Positions 1 to 5,527 are shown, counted from the stretch's first letter. The stretch: DNA of 7,028 bases from Bacteriovoracaceae bacterium UBA7317 (GCA_002474345.1 DKQD01000102.1:1-7028), one strand, 5' to 3'. The notes: generated from the letters alone by a model not told the origin. Translations and numbers: made by a program.

Positions 1-704
1 TAATCTTCATGCCTTTGGTTAAATAAAGTAAGGTGATAAAGACCCATGATTATAAAAATACCTATGAGAAAAAACTGAATCGTTTCTTCATTTCTAATTA
101 ACGACCCTATATCTTCCTCCAAACCTAAAAACATTCCGTCTCTAAGTCCACCTCCCCTATGGCGGTAATTACTAGAATTGATGAGAATATAAAAACTATC
201 CTTTCCGTTTGAAGGAGAGATAAAATGATTTTTCCAAGTCCCATGCTTGGCAACGGATGACTTTTTTGTCATCCCAACTTTACCCATTCCGCCCATACTT
301 TGAATACTTTTACCACTGATAGCAAAAACTTCGTAACTAGAAAAAAACCTCTTTATGGCCATGCCCATTTTACTTTTATTAGGGACCCCTTTAACTTTTA
401 AGAGAAAACTTCCATACCCTTTAGGACCTAATTTTTTTTGAGGATTACGAGGATCTTCAATTTCATTCCAGACGCCTGGAAACTTTATAGTGGTTTTTGT
501 TTTAAAAAGATTATCTAGGTTATCCTTTGAAGGGTTTATAATCTTATTGGGGAAAAACTTCCATTCGCCGCGGACTTCAATTTTTCCATTTTTATTTAAA
601 TCCCATGAAGATAAATCAAGGACGCCTTTTTTGGCGGTTGGTAATTGAACTCCAAACACTTTTATAGAACAAAATACAAAAAGAAGAACAAAATATTTTT
701 TCAA
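1..704 (-). CDS. 7TMR-DISM family signalling receptor, N-terminal part (cut by window edge)
   Basis: An open frame runs leftward off the window; 234 codons are visible from a TTG start at 704. Residues 1-18 form a signal peptide (KKY, then a hydrophobic stretch ending IKVFG). Residues about 28-200 fit the extracellular jelly-roll domain found before 7TMR-DISM membrane domains: GEWKF at 46-50, FPGVWN at 75-80, GYGSFLLKV at 97-105, and the closing RHRGGGLRDGMFLGLEEDI at 181-199. The first membrane helix begins near 209 (FFLIGIFIIMGLYHLTLF). In this family seven helices are followed by a cytoplasmic output domain (kinase, cyclase or GGDEF); that part lies outside, so the output is unknown. It presumably senses an extracellular ligand, perhaps a carbohydrate. 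The start is uncertain: no ATG is available, and GTG codons at 722 and 746 are alternatives. TTG 704 is preferred because it gives a normal signal peptide and has GGAG 12 bases upstream. Family assignment is by motif recognition. Confidence 0.82.
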   Translation of the reverse strand, partial: MKKYFVLLFVFCSIKVFGVQLPTAKKGVLDLSSWDLNKNGKIEVRGEWKFFPNKIINPSKDNLDNLFKTKTTIKFPGVWNEIEDPRNPQKKLGPKGYGSFLLKVKGVPNKSKMGMAIKRFFSSYEVFAISGKSIQSMGGMGKVGMTKKSSVAKHGTWKNHFISPSNGKDSFYILINSSNYRHRGGGLRDGMFLGLEEDIGSLIRNEETIQFFLIGIFIIMGLYHLTLFNQRHED

Positions 705-760
705 TTTTTTAGCTCGCTCCACCCTATTGGAAAAACACCTATTCACTTTTTTAGATTCTT

Positions 761-778
761 ATAAATATAGATATTTAT
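761..778. repeat. AT-rich perfect palindrome upstream of the 7TMR-DISM gene
   Basis: ATAAATAT and ATATTTAT form 8-base arms around a central AG, an uninterrupted dyad. It lies 56 bases upstream of the TTG start of the minus-strand receptor gene, in a 244-base divergent gap. Position and symmetry would suit an operator for a dimeric regulator, but in such AT-rich DNA a dyad of this size can arise by chance. The rest of 705-948 holds AT-rich DNA with no clear -35/-10 pair and no gene; the ribosome site of the next gene (AAGGTGG) is at 933-939. Confidence 0.35.
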
Positions 779-948
779 CGGACTTTTTTTATCCAGTTAT
801 TAGCACCTTTTTCGTTATATTTTGATACTCCCCTTGTCTTTCTTAGCCATAAAAGGGCGTTTTAAATAAAAGTTAATTGAAATAAAATAAATTTATAAAA
901 GGCTAAAATTTAATTTCAAAAAAAACGAAGGTAAGGTGGCGATAAAAT

Positions 949-1413
949 ATGAAAAAAACGGCGCGAGAGAAACTTGAAGTTGATAATGACCTCCCTAAAA
1001 TTAAAAAGGCCCCTCCCAACTGGGGAGGAGGTAAAATGGTTATCGCCCACCCAACAGAATTCGATGCCCTCTTAAAAAAGGTTAGAAAAGGAAAACTCAT
1101 CACCCTCGACCAAGTAAGAGATTTTATGGCCAAAAAACATAAGGCGGACATCTGTTGCCCTATGACGGCGGGTATTTTCATCAATATCTCGGCCCACGCG
1201 GCTGAAGAAGACCTTTTAGAGGGGAAAAAGAGGATCACTCCCTATTGGCGCTATTTAAAAAGCAAGGGGGAGCTCAATGAAAAGTTTCCTGGTGGAATTA
1301 AGGCCCATAAAAAAAAGCTTGAAGAAGAAGGCCACAAGGTCGTCCAAAAAGGGAAGCGTTTTTTTGTTTTTGAATTTGAAAAAAGGCTTGTGAAAGAAAC
1401 ATCACTCAAATAA
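949..1413 (+). CDS. MGMT/ATL-like DNA-binding-domain family protein lacking the acceptor cysteine
   Basis: The 154-residue protein resembles the C-terminal DNA-binding domain of O6-methylguanine-DNA methyltransferases and alkyltransferase-like (ATL) proteins. After a charged N-terminus (1-20), FDALLKKVRKGKLITLDQVRDF (38-59) matches the opening helix and 'kGkvtTygdiA' stretch. TPYWRYLKSKGELN (97-110) followed by GGIKAHKKKLEEEGH (115-129) matches the 'PCHRVV..dG.l.gy.GG...K..LL..EG' block. In true methyltransferases the Cys of PCHR accepts the alkyl group; here the motif is PYWR, so alkyl transfer is not expected, and ATL proteins likewise lack this Cys. A distinctive ADICCPMTAGIFINISAHAAEE (66-87) carries two adjacent cysteines and looks like a hallmark of this subfamily. 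The start ATG has AAGGTGG nine bases upstream. It appears monocistronic; no convincing terminator follows. The likely role is recognition of damaged or particular DNA in the cytoplasm; no function is demonstrated by the sequence. Confidence 0.62.
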   Translation: MKKTAREKLEVDNDLPKIKKAPPNWGGGKMVIAHPTEFDALLKKVRKGKLITLDQVRDFMAKKHKADICCPMTAGIFINISAHAAEEDLLEGKKRITPYWRYLKSKGELNEKFPGGIKAHKKKLEEEGHKVVQKGKRFFVFEFEKRLVKETSLK

Positions 1414-1573
1414 AAACGCACCGCAGTGTCCTTGCCCCAAAAGTATAGGACTTCCTTAGGTAAAAGAATTGTAAAAGGAATCAAAACCCCCTTATCTACT
1501 CATTTCCGTAGGGTTAAGTTTTTTAAAGTAGAACTTTATTTTATTACCCTGCTCATTAACTTTGGATGATTCA

Positions 1574-2470
1574 ATGGAAGCCACAACGACTCTTGTACCG
1601 GAAGACAAGTCCAAGATAGACCTACAGGAAAAGAGAATGGCCATGGCCTATTTTTTGGTCATGACCTCATTCCACTTGGCATGCTTACTTGCTTTTTATA
1701 CCGGTTTTAGCTGGACGGCCTTTACAATCTTCATTCTCAGTTACTCCATGAAAGCTTTAGGAATAACGACTGGTTTTCACCGCTACTTTTCCCATCGTTC
1801 CTTCAAAACAAACAGAGTCTTTCAATTCATATTAGGGCTCTTAGGGACGACAGCGGTTCAAGGAGGCGTTTTATGGTGGTCTTCCCATCATAGGTCTCAT
1901 CACAGACACTCTGATAAAGAAAAAGATATTCATTCCCCTGTTACCCACAGCTTTTTTCACTCTCACTTAGGGTGGATGTGGTCAAAAGAATGTTTTCAAA
2001 AAGCTGAAATTCCTTGCAAGGACTTTGCTAAATTTAAAGAAATAAAATTTTTAAATAAGTTTTACGGGCCACTTATCATTTTGCAAGCATTGGGGTTTTA
2101 CTCTCTCGGTGAAGTTCTCAATCTCTTTTACCCACAACTTGGTACCTCTGGGTTTCAGATCCTAATTTGGGGCTTTTTTATGGCCACCGTATGGACCTGG
2201 CATGTAACCTTCTCTATCAACTCCATTTGCCATAGGTTTGGAACAAAAAGATACGACTCAAACGATGAATCCCGCAATAATTGGCTTTTTGGAATTTTGG
2301 CCTTCGGTGAAGGGTGGCACAATAATCATCATAAATATGGATGGTCAGCAAGAAATGGCATGAAGTGGTGGCAAATCGATGTGACTTACTACATTCTTGT
2401 CACCTTATCATTTTTGGGGGTTGTCTCTGACTTGAAAGTTCCAACAAAAGAACAGCTTCAAGCAGACTAA
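1574..2470 (+). CDS. Acyl-CoA (fatty acid) desaturase, membrane di-iron, delta-9 type
   Basis: Integral membrane desaturase that introduces a cis double bond into saturated acyl chains (acyl-CoA in the stearoyl-CoA desaturase family) using O2 and an electron donor. All three histidine boxes are intact in the 298-residue product: HRYFSH at 69-74, HHRSHH at 105-110, and EGWHNNHH at 246-253; the extra NSICH at 216-220 is also family-typical. Hydrophobic pairs lie at about 25-60, 83-100, 165-190 and 195-218, and a further hydrophobic stretch at about 270-285, giving the usual arrangement with the His boxes on the cytoplasmic side. Length is normal for bacterial members. The frame opens with TTG at 1562, but ATG 1574 is preferred: a GGA lies at 1564-1566 at proper spacing, whereas nothing resembling a ribosome site precedes 1562. 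The third box (HNNHHKYGWSARNGMKWW) is of the 'GWHNNHH..' subtype, unlike the second desaturase at the right edge. It stands alone between non-lipid genes and converges on the small secreted-protein genes. Confidence 0.93.
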   Translation: MEATTTLVPEDKSKIDLQEKRMAMAYFLVMTSFHLACLLAFYTGFSWTAFTIFILSYSMKALGITTGFHRYFSHRSFKTNRVFQFILGLLGTTAVQGGVLWWSSHHRSHHRHSDKEKDIHSPVTHSFFHSHLGWMWSKECFQKAEIPCKDFAKFKEIKFLNKFYGPLIILQALGFYSLGEVLNLFYPQLGTSGFQILIWGFFMATVWTWHVTFSINSICHRFGTKRYDSNDESRNNWLFGILAFGEGWHNNHHKYGWSARNGMKWWQIDVTYYILVTLSFLGVVSDLKVPTKEQLQAD

Positions 2471-2534
2471 AAGACTAAAATCCCACCCCCAACCCCATAT
2501 AAGACCTTAACTCACTTTATCTTTACTAAATCAT

Positions 2535-2846
2535 TTAATAATTTCCTTGAAATTGCTCCAGGGCTTCAAAGGTTTTTTGAAGCCTATCTTTATAAAACTG
2601 ATCCTCTTCCTCCTCAAATTGTATTGAAGCGGGAAGGCGACCTTTTGTTACTTCTTTAGGAAACAAAGGATCTTCTTTTTCATATTGAAAAGGAGGCATG
2701 AGGTCTTGAAGCTTTAAAACGCGGTTATTTAAAGTGATGTCCCGCTTTCCTTTACCATAGGCTTTACTTAAAGACAGGGAAGACGAGCCCACTAGGAGGA
2801 CGAAAGTAAACAAAAGAAAAACTGTTGATAAGAAACCACCTTTCAT
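2535..2846 (-). CDS. Small exported protein of unknown function (103 aa)
   Basis: I do not recognise this protein. It starts with a clear signal peptide: MKGG, a hydrophobic stretch (FLSTVFLLFTFVLLVG) and a small-residue region ending near SLSKAYG (about 31). The mature part is short and charged: KGKRDITLNNRVLKLQDLMPPF, an acidic run EEEED at about 78-82, and an amphipathic C-terminal helix ending FEALEQFQGNY. It has no cysteine after the signal peptide and no lipobox, so a soluble periplasmic or secreted product is likely. It lies 60 bases downstream of the 124-residue exported protein on the same strand and may be cotranscribed, but a perfect TATAAT sits just ahead of its ATG. No good Shine-Dalgarno is seen; only GGTG three bases upstream. 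The 64 bases between its end and the plus-strand desaturase (2471-2534) show no clear terminator. Confidence 0.66.
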   Translation of the reverse strand: MKGGFLSTVFLLFTFVLLVGSSSLSLSKAYGKGKRDITLNNRVLKLQDLMPPFQYEKEDPLFPKEVTKGRLPASIQFEEEEDQFYKDRLQKTFEALEQFQGNY

Positions 2847-2852
2847 AACACC

Positions 2853-2858
2853 ATTATA
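2853..2858 (-). promoter_or_regulatory. Candidate -10 box (TATAAT), possibly giving a leaderless mRNA
   Basis: Read on the minus strand, a consensus TATAAT ends seven bases before the A of the ATG at 2846. A transcript initiated at the usual distance would begin at or within a base or two of the start codon, which fits the absence of a convincing ribosome site for that gene. The -35 position at 17-base spacing reads CTAAAA, a poor match, so this may be a chance hexamer in AT-rich DNA. Confidence 0.3.
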
Positions 2859-2906
2859 TAAAAGGGAGGTCTTATTTTTAGTTTTTTTTCTCTTTTTTTT
2901 ATAAGC

Positions 2907-3281
2907 CTAAAGAATCGCAATAAATCCTTCAGCTTTCAAAGCTTTAATCGTATTCCCTAAATCAATTTTGTAAAATGCTTTAAACTTTTCAGGGTTGTTG
3001 TAATAAACCTTATTTAAGCATGTATCAAGAGTCCCACGATCAACAGCTGCGGCGGCTTCACATTTAATTTTATTTAAAAAGTTTTCGCCCGTTTTCATTT
3101 TTCTCATAACACCTAAGGCCGCTACTTTTTCTTTTTCCCCGTTAATATGAATCTCTCCCGCTATAATTTGTTCAAAAATTGAGAGTCTGAAGTTTTCATA
3201 GGGATCTTTTTTTTCAAAAGTGAATCCAGTATTTCCAAAACATAAAAAAATAAAACAAATAACACCAAGACATCTTTTCAT
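2907..3281 (-). CDS. Exported protein of unknown function with a cysteine pair (124 aa)
   Basis: Not recognised as a named family. The N-terminus is a signal peptide: MKR, then CLGVICFIFLCFG, with likely cleavage near NTGFTF (16-22). IFLC is not a proper lipobox, so a soluble periplasmic or secreted product is favoured. The mature protein is about 100 residues, mostly helical by eye, with two cysteines 14 apart (IKCEAAAAVDRGTLDTCLN, C at about 73 and 87) that could form a disulfide after export, and a hydrophobic end (GFIAIL). The frame is open back to GTG 3329, whose GTGA overlaps the stop of the upstream gene. ATG 3281 is chosen because it has a near-perfect ribosome site and puts the signal peptide at the N-terminus. 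It lies 44 bases downstream of the 73-residue gene, so the two probably form one transcription unit. Confidence 0.72.
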   Translation of the reverse strand: MKRCLGVICFIFLCFGNTGFTFEKKDPYENFRLSIFEQIIAGEIHINGEKEKVAALGVMRKMKTGENFLNKIKCEAAAAVDRGTLDTCLNKVYYNNPEKFKAFYKIDLGNTIKALKAEGFIAIL

Positions 3282-3286
3282 AACAC

Positions 3287-3294
3287 TCCTCCTT
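3287..3294 (-). promoter_or_regulatory. Strong Shine-Dalgarno deciding the start at 3281
   Basis: On the minus strand AAGGAGGA stands five bases before ATG 3281. It is the best ribosome site in the window, and it argues against the longer reading from GTG 3329, which would place 16 charged residues (KERCLGDLGKLRRSV) ahead of the signal peptide. Confidence 0.75.
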
Positions 3295-3325
3295 AACTTC
3301 CCCAAATCACCCAGGCAACGCTCTT

Positions 3326-3547
3326 TCACCAGACTTCTTTTTGGGTAACAATATTATCTGTCAATTGAAAAGAACCTTCATAAGCTCCTGCCTTCATCAT
3401 AAAAGCCGTACAAAACAAGACAGCAACCCAAACTATGGTCATTTTCAAACTCCCCCCCACAACTTTCAGAGGAAGAAAATCAATGGCCTTCTTAATGAAT
3501 GGATTGTTGAATAATGGCTCAAAATGAAAACTTAACTTCTTTTTCAC
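3326..3547 (-). CDS. Small membrane or exported protein of unknown function (73 aa or 38 aa)
   Basis: No family is recognised. The long reading from GTG 3547 gives a basic/aromatic N-terminal half (KKKLSFHFEPLFNNPFIKKAIDF), then a single hydrophobic segment at about 36-52 (MTIVWVAVLFCTAFMM) and a short tail, AGAYEGSFQLTDNIVTQKEVW. The segment could be a membrane anchor, or a signal peptide cleaved at AGA before YEGS. An internal ATG at 3442 has GGGGGGGA eight bases upstream and would give a 38-residue product that is mostly signal peptide plus an 18-residue mature peptide. The GTG start has AAAGG upstream. The structured, non-repetitive N-terminal half reads like true coding sequence, so I keep the long form. 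It heads the run of three minus-strand genes; its TGA overlaps a GTG in frame with the next gene. Confidence 0.5.
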   Translation of the reverse strand: MKKKLSFHFEPLFNNPFIKKAIDFLPLKVVGGSLKMTIVWVAVLFCTAFMMKAGAYEGSFQLTDNIVTQKEVW

Positions 3548-3565
3548 AATCGGGTACCTTTCAAC

Positions 3566-3586
3566 TAAGAGGGCCCATCCCTCTTA
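3566..3586. repeat. Perfect 8-bp hairpin, leader structure or plus-strand terminator
   Basis: TAAGAGGG (3566-3573) and CCCTCTTA (3579-3586) pair perfectly around a five-base loop. On the plus strand it is followed by TTCC and seven T (3591-3597), the form of an intrinsic terminator, but no plus-strand gene lies within 1 kb upstream. On the minus strand it would sit in the 5' leader, 18 bases before GTG 3547, where it could affect ribosome access. Confidence 0.45.
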
Positions 3587-3601
3587 TTCCTTTTTTTGGT
3601 G

Positions 3602-3624
3602 GACCTAATTTTTATTGACCTAAT
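3602..3624. repeat. Two direct GACCTAAT repeats, 15 bases apart
   Basis: GACCTAAT occurs at 3602-3609 and 3617-3624, with a third copy at 3844-3851 in the same gap. The latter two share TTGACCTAAT. The spacing of about one and a half helical turns and the position upstream of the small-protein genes would allow a regulator site. The same word at 425-432 lies inside the receptor gene, so it is not exclusive to intergenic DNA. Confidence 0.3.
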
Positions 3625-3879
3625 GTTTCTTTGGTCCCTCAAAATTCTTTTTTACACCTTTCTCCTTAAACAAAGGTTATTGCGTTAAATCCCAATTATG
3701 AATAATTCTTTAAAGTTTAAGAGAAATTTAGTTTAAATTAAAAAATTTTATTTAATTTCTTTGTTTAAATCACAATTTTGGGGCCTTAAAAGATTTTATT
3801 GAAAAGGAAGTCTTAAGGTTACTCAATAAAAGCTGTTGAATTTGACCTAATTTTAGGGCAGTACTTTAGAATTTCCTAC

Positions 3880-4233
3880 TTAATAACGAGGAACCTTTTC
3901 ATCAATTTGTAAGGACCAAGCATCAATCCCGCCCTCAAGATTAAGTAAGTTATTAAAGCCTTTCTCTTGTAAAAACATACAAGCATGAAAACTTCGAACT
4001 CCATGGTGGCAATAGACAATGATGGCTTTATCCTCCTTTCCCTCTAATTCAAGATAACGTTTCTCTATCTCCTGAAGGGGAAGAAGCTTTCCTCCTATAT
4101 CTGAATATTTTTTTTCTTCACTAGTTCTTACATCCAATAGATAAAAATCTTTTCCTTCCTCTTTTTCTTTCTGGAGTTTTTTTAGTTGGTGAACATTTAA
4201 ACTTTTAATATTACCGTAATCCTGATTGTTCAT
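3880..4233 (-). CDS. Single-domain rhodanese-like sulfurtransferase
   Basis: A 117-residue cytoplasmic protein (no signal peptide) that fills one rhodanese domain. The domain opens with FYLLDVRTSEE (30-40), contains DIGGKLLPLQEIEKR (45-59) in place of the common 'GHIPGA' element, and has the active-site loop CHHGVRS at 75-81 with Cys75 as predicted persulfide carrier. It ends with LNLEGGIDAW (97-106) and the VPRY tail typical of this compact subgroup. The family transfers sulfane sulfur from thiosulfate or protein persulfides to thiophilic acceptors; the physiological substrate cannot be told from the sequence. AAGGA lies 12 bases before the ATG, a longish spacing. It is transcribed away from the PLC-like gene across a 102-base divergent gap and stands alone on its strand. 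No strong terminator follows, only a bulged inverted repeat further on. Confidence 0.92.
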   Translation of the reverse strand: MNNQDYGNIKSLNVHQLKKLQKEKEEGKDFYLLDVRTSEEKKYSDIGGKLLPLQEIEKRYLELEGKEDKAIIVYCHHGVRSFHACMFLQEKGFNNLLNLEGGIDAWSLQIDEKVPRY

Positions 4234-4273
4234 AGTCTTGATTATTCCTTAATGGGTTGTTAAAAAGGTCTTT

Positions 4274-4304
4274 TTTTCTTCCTTATCAAAAAAGGAAAGA
4301 AAAC
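4274..4304. repeat. Imperfect inverted repeat in the divergent gap
   Basis: TTCCTT (4280-4285) and AAGGAA (4293-4298) pair around a seven-base loop. The stem continues outward through one mismatch with T-rich against A-rich flanks. It lies between the divergent rhodanese and PLC-like genes, so it could be an operator or simply a homopurine/homopyrimidine chance dyad. The rest of 4234-4335 is AT-rich without a clear promoter consensus. Confidence 0.25.
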
Positions 4305-4335
4305 CCTAATAAAAAAACTTTAAAAGATATCAAAA

Positions 4336-5361
4336 ATGGTAATATGCAAACCTTTAAAAATTAGAAATATTCTAACCTTCCTCTTATTTTACCTTATTTC
4401 CACCCCATTATGGTGTCACAAAAAGATAAGCACAGAAAATTGGATGAAAAACCTTTACCACAAGCTCCCTGAAACAAGACTTAGAGACATCCTTATTCCT
4501 GGAACTAATAATTCAGATTCCTACAAAATTACCAACTCCTCCCCCCTCGCTCCAAAAACAAATAAGTTTTTCCTCCTTAAAAAAGGAGCGGTCTCAAATT
4601 GGACAAGAACACAAAACTTAACAATTCTAGAGCAACTTAAAAAAGGCATCCGATACGTTGAGTTGAATCTAATGAAATACAAAGGTGAATTTTTTTCGGT
4701 CAATGGCCTCATCAGTGTTAATTTAAACGTTGTTTTGAAGGAGCTTCACATGTGGGCGGCAAAACACCCCTATGAAATCGTCCTTATTAATGCCAATTTA
4801 AACCTTCAAACCTTAAGCGAGGCCAAAGGTTTACACCGGGCCATTTCAAAGCATATAGGCCAATTTTTGGCCTTTCCTCTTCTTCCTCCTGGCCTACTAA
4901 CTTTTAAAGATCTATGGACTAAAGAAAAGGGGAGACCACTTATTTTTTTGGCCCCACCATCTTTTAAAAAAATTTCTCCCCGATACTGGAACAAAAAGAA
5001 AGTCATTCAGCTTAATAAGACAAACAGCCGAAATAAAAAGGACCTTTTAGAACAAACGCTCTATGGTGGGTCTGGACTGTTCAATCAGGGTTGGTCCAAA
5101 TTTTATATTAGTGAGCTAATTTTTAAACCTAATGCCAAAACAATTATCAAAAGCTTCTTTGAAAACGGAGCCCCTAAAAGCCTTTTTCAATTGTCCAAGC
5201 CTCTAAATAATGTACCTGGGAAATCAATAAGTTATTGGCTAGAAAAAGATTTATCAGTCAATATTATTAAAATGAACTTTTTTGAAAAAACAAACCTAAT
5301 TGCCACTTGCCTTGAAGCGAATAAAAAGTCTCTTATTGAAGGGGGTAAGAACTGGCATTAA
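4336..5361 (+). CDS. Exported PI-PLC X-domain-like protein with substituted catalytic residues
   Basis: The 341-residue protein has a signal peptide (KPLKIR, then ILTFLLFYLISTPLW, cleavage near 27). The rest follows phosphatidylinositol-specific phospholipase C X domains: NWMKNLYHKLPETRLRDILI then PGTNNSDSY (36-63), Q..TILEQLKKGIRYVELNL (93-112), FFSVNGL (119-125), VLKELHMWAAKHPYEIVLI (133-151), LTFKDLW (188-194), and a C-terminal NIIKMNFFE (309-317). Active members have PGTHDS, 'lDiR', 'hHG' and 'DFf'. Here these read PGTNNS (N58, N59), VELN (E109, N111), VNG (N123) and MNFF (N314), so both catalytic histidines and the partner Asp/Arg positions are replaced. It should not cleave lipids by the standard mechanism; a binding pseudoenzyme is the simplest reading. 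The frame is intact and ends in a strong terminator, against a decayed pseudogene. The ribosome site is weak (AAAGAT). Family assignment is by motif; alignment of N111 and N314 is less certain than that of N58 and N123. Confidence 0.7.
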   Translation: MVICKPLKIRNILTFLLFYLISTPLWCHKKISTENWMKNLYHKLPETRLRDILIPGTNNSDSYKITNSSPLAPKTNKFFLLKKGAVSNWTRTQNLTILEQLKKGIRYVELNLMKYKGEFFSVNGLISVNLNVVLKELHMWAAKHPYEIVLINANLNLQTLSEAKGLHRAISKHIGQFLAFPLLPPGLLTFKDLWTKEKGRPLIFLAPPSFKKISPRYWNKKKVIQLNKTNSRNKKDLLEQTLYGGSGLFNQGWSKFYISELIFKPNAKTIIKSFFENGAPKSLFQLSKPLNNVPGKSISYWLEKDLSVNIIKMNFFEKTNLIATCLEANKKSLIEGGKNWH

Positions 5362-5388
5362 AATCACCTATAATGCCAGTTCTTTTTT
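5347..5388 (+). terminator. Intrinsic terminator overlapping the stop codon of the PLC-like gene
   Basis: AAGAACTGGCATTA (5347-5360) and TAATGCCAGTTCTT (5371-5384) form a perfect 14-bp stem with a ten-base loop, followed by a run of T through 5388. The left arm encodes the last codons (KNWH) and most of the TAA stop (5359-5361), so the terminator is embedded in the gene. It separates the PLC-like gene from the decarboxylase gene. Confidence 0.9.
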
Positions 5389-5410
5389 ACAGGGGAAGTG
5401 TTTAAAAACC

Positions 5411-5439
5411 TATAAGACCTCCAAATAAGGCTTCTTATA
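5411..5439 (+). repeat. Hairpin in the region upstream of the decarboxylase gene
   Basis: TATAAGA (5411-5417) pairs with TCTTATA (5433-5439). Inside it CCT (5418-5420) pairs with AGG (5428-5430), leaving a two-base bulge and a seven-base loop. It lies about 90 bases before ATG 5528 and could be part of the mRNA leader or an operator. The remainder of 5389-5527 is AT-rich; the only other clear signal is the ribosome site AGAGGA at 5516-5521. Confidence 0.3.
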
Positions 5440-5527
5440 AACTCCTATTAGAAATCTTAATTACCTATTTTTCTTAAATGAAGCGATAACTTTCTCAATT
5501 ACAAAGTAATATTTAAGAGGAATACCT

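Larger units (their letters stand above)
3548..3879. other. 332-base AT-rich gap between the small-protein genes and the rhodanese gene
   Basis: No gene is seen here; the longest reading frames are a dozen or so codons without ribosome sites. It must hold the promoter for the minus-strand small-protein genes and the 3' end of the rhodanese transcript. Visible structure: a perfect hairpin at 3566-3586; GACCTAAT at 3602-3609, 3617-3624 and 3844-3851; GTTTAAAT at 3731-3738 and 3763-3770; and a bulged inverted repeat (CCTTAAAAGA at 3784-3793 with TCTTAAGG at 3811-3818). The core 3690-3780 is nearly pure A+T. No consensus -35/-10 pair could be fixed by eye. Confidence 0.6.

Noticed and set aside
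830..850. Short minus-strand frame (MAKKDKGSIKI) in the divergent gap
   Set aside because: Eleven codons without a ribosome site or conserved context.
903..1238. Minus-strand 111-codon open frame
   Set aside because: It lies mostly opposite the MGMT/ATL-like gene, which has clear family motifs and a good ribosome site; the antisense product shows no recognisable features.
1428..1451. GTCCT/AGGAC inverted repeat after the MGMT/ATL-like gene as terminator
   Set aside because: Only five base pairs, a long loop and no T run on the plus strand.
1251..1484. Minus-strand 77-codon open frame
   Set aside because: Antisense to the 3' end of the same gene; its residues (poly-Ser/Phe) mirror the Lys/Glu-rich codons opposite.
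1508..1551. AGGGT/ACCCT inverted repeat upstream of the desaturase as an operator
   Set aside because: Arms of only five bases, 31 bases apart, in AT-rich DNA; likely by chance.
3282..3329. Upstream GTG start (3329) for the 124-residue protein, with GTGA overlap
   Set aside because: It would bury the signal peptide behind 16 charged residues, while ATG 3281 has AAGGAGGA at ideal spacing.
3690..3780. Very AT-rich block as a replication origin or unwinding element
   Set aside because: No DnaA boxes (TTATCCACA-like) are seen nearby and no replication genes flank it.
4521..5006. Two minus-strand open frames inside the PLC-like gene (4521-4712, 4806-5006)
   Set aside because: Shadows of a coherent plus-strand gene with signal peptide and domain motifs.
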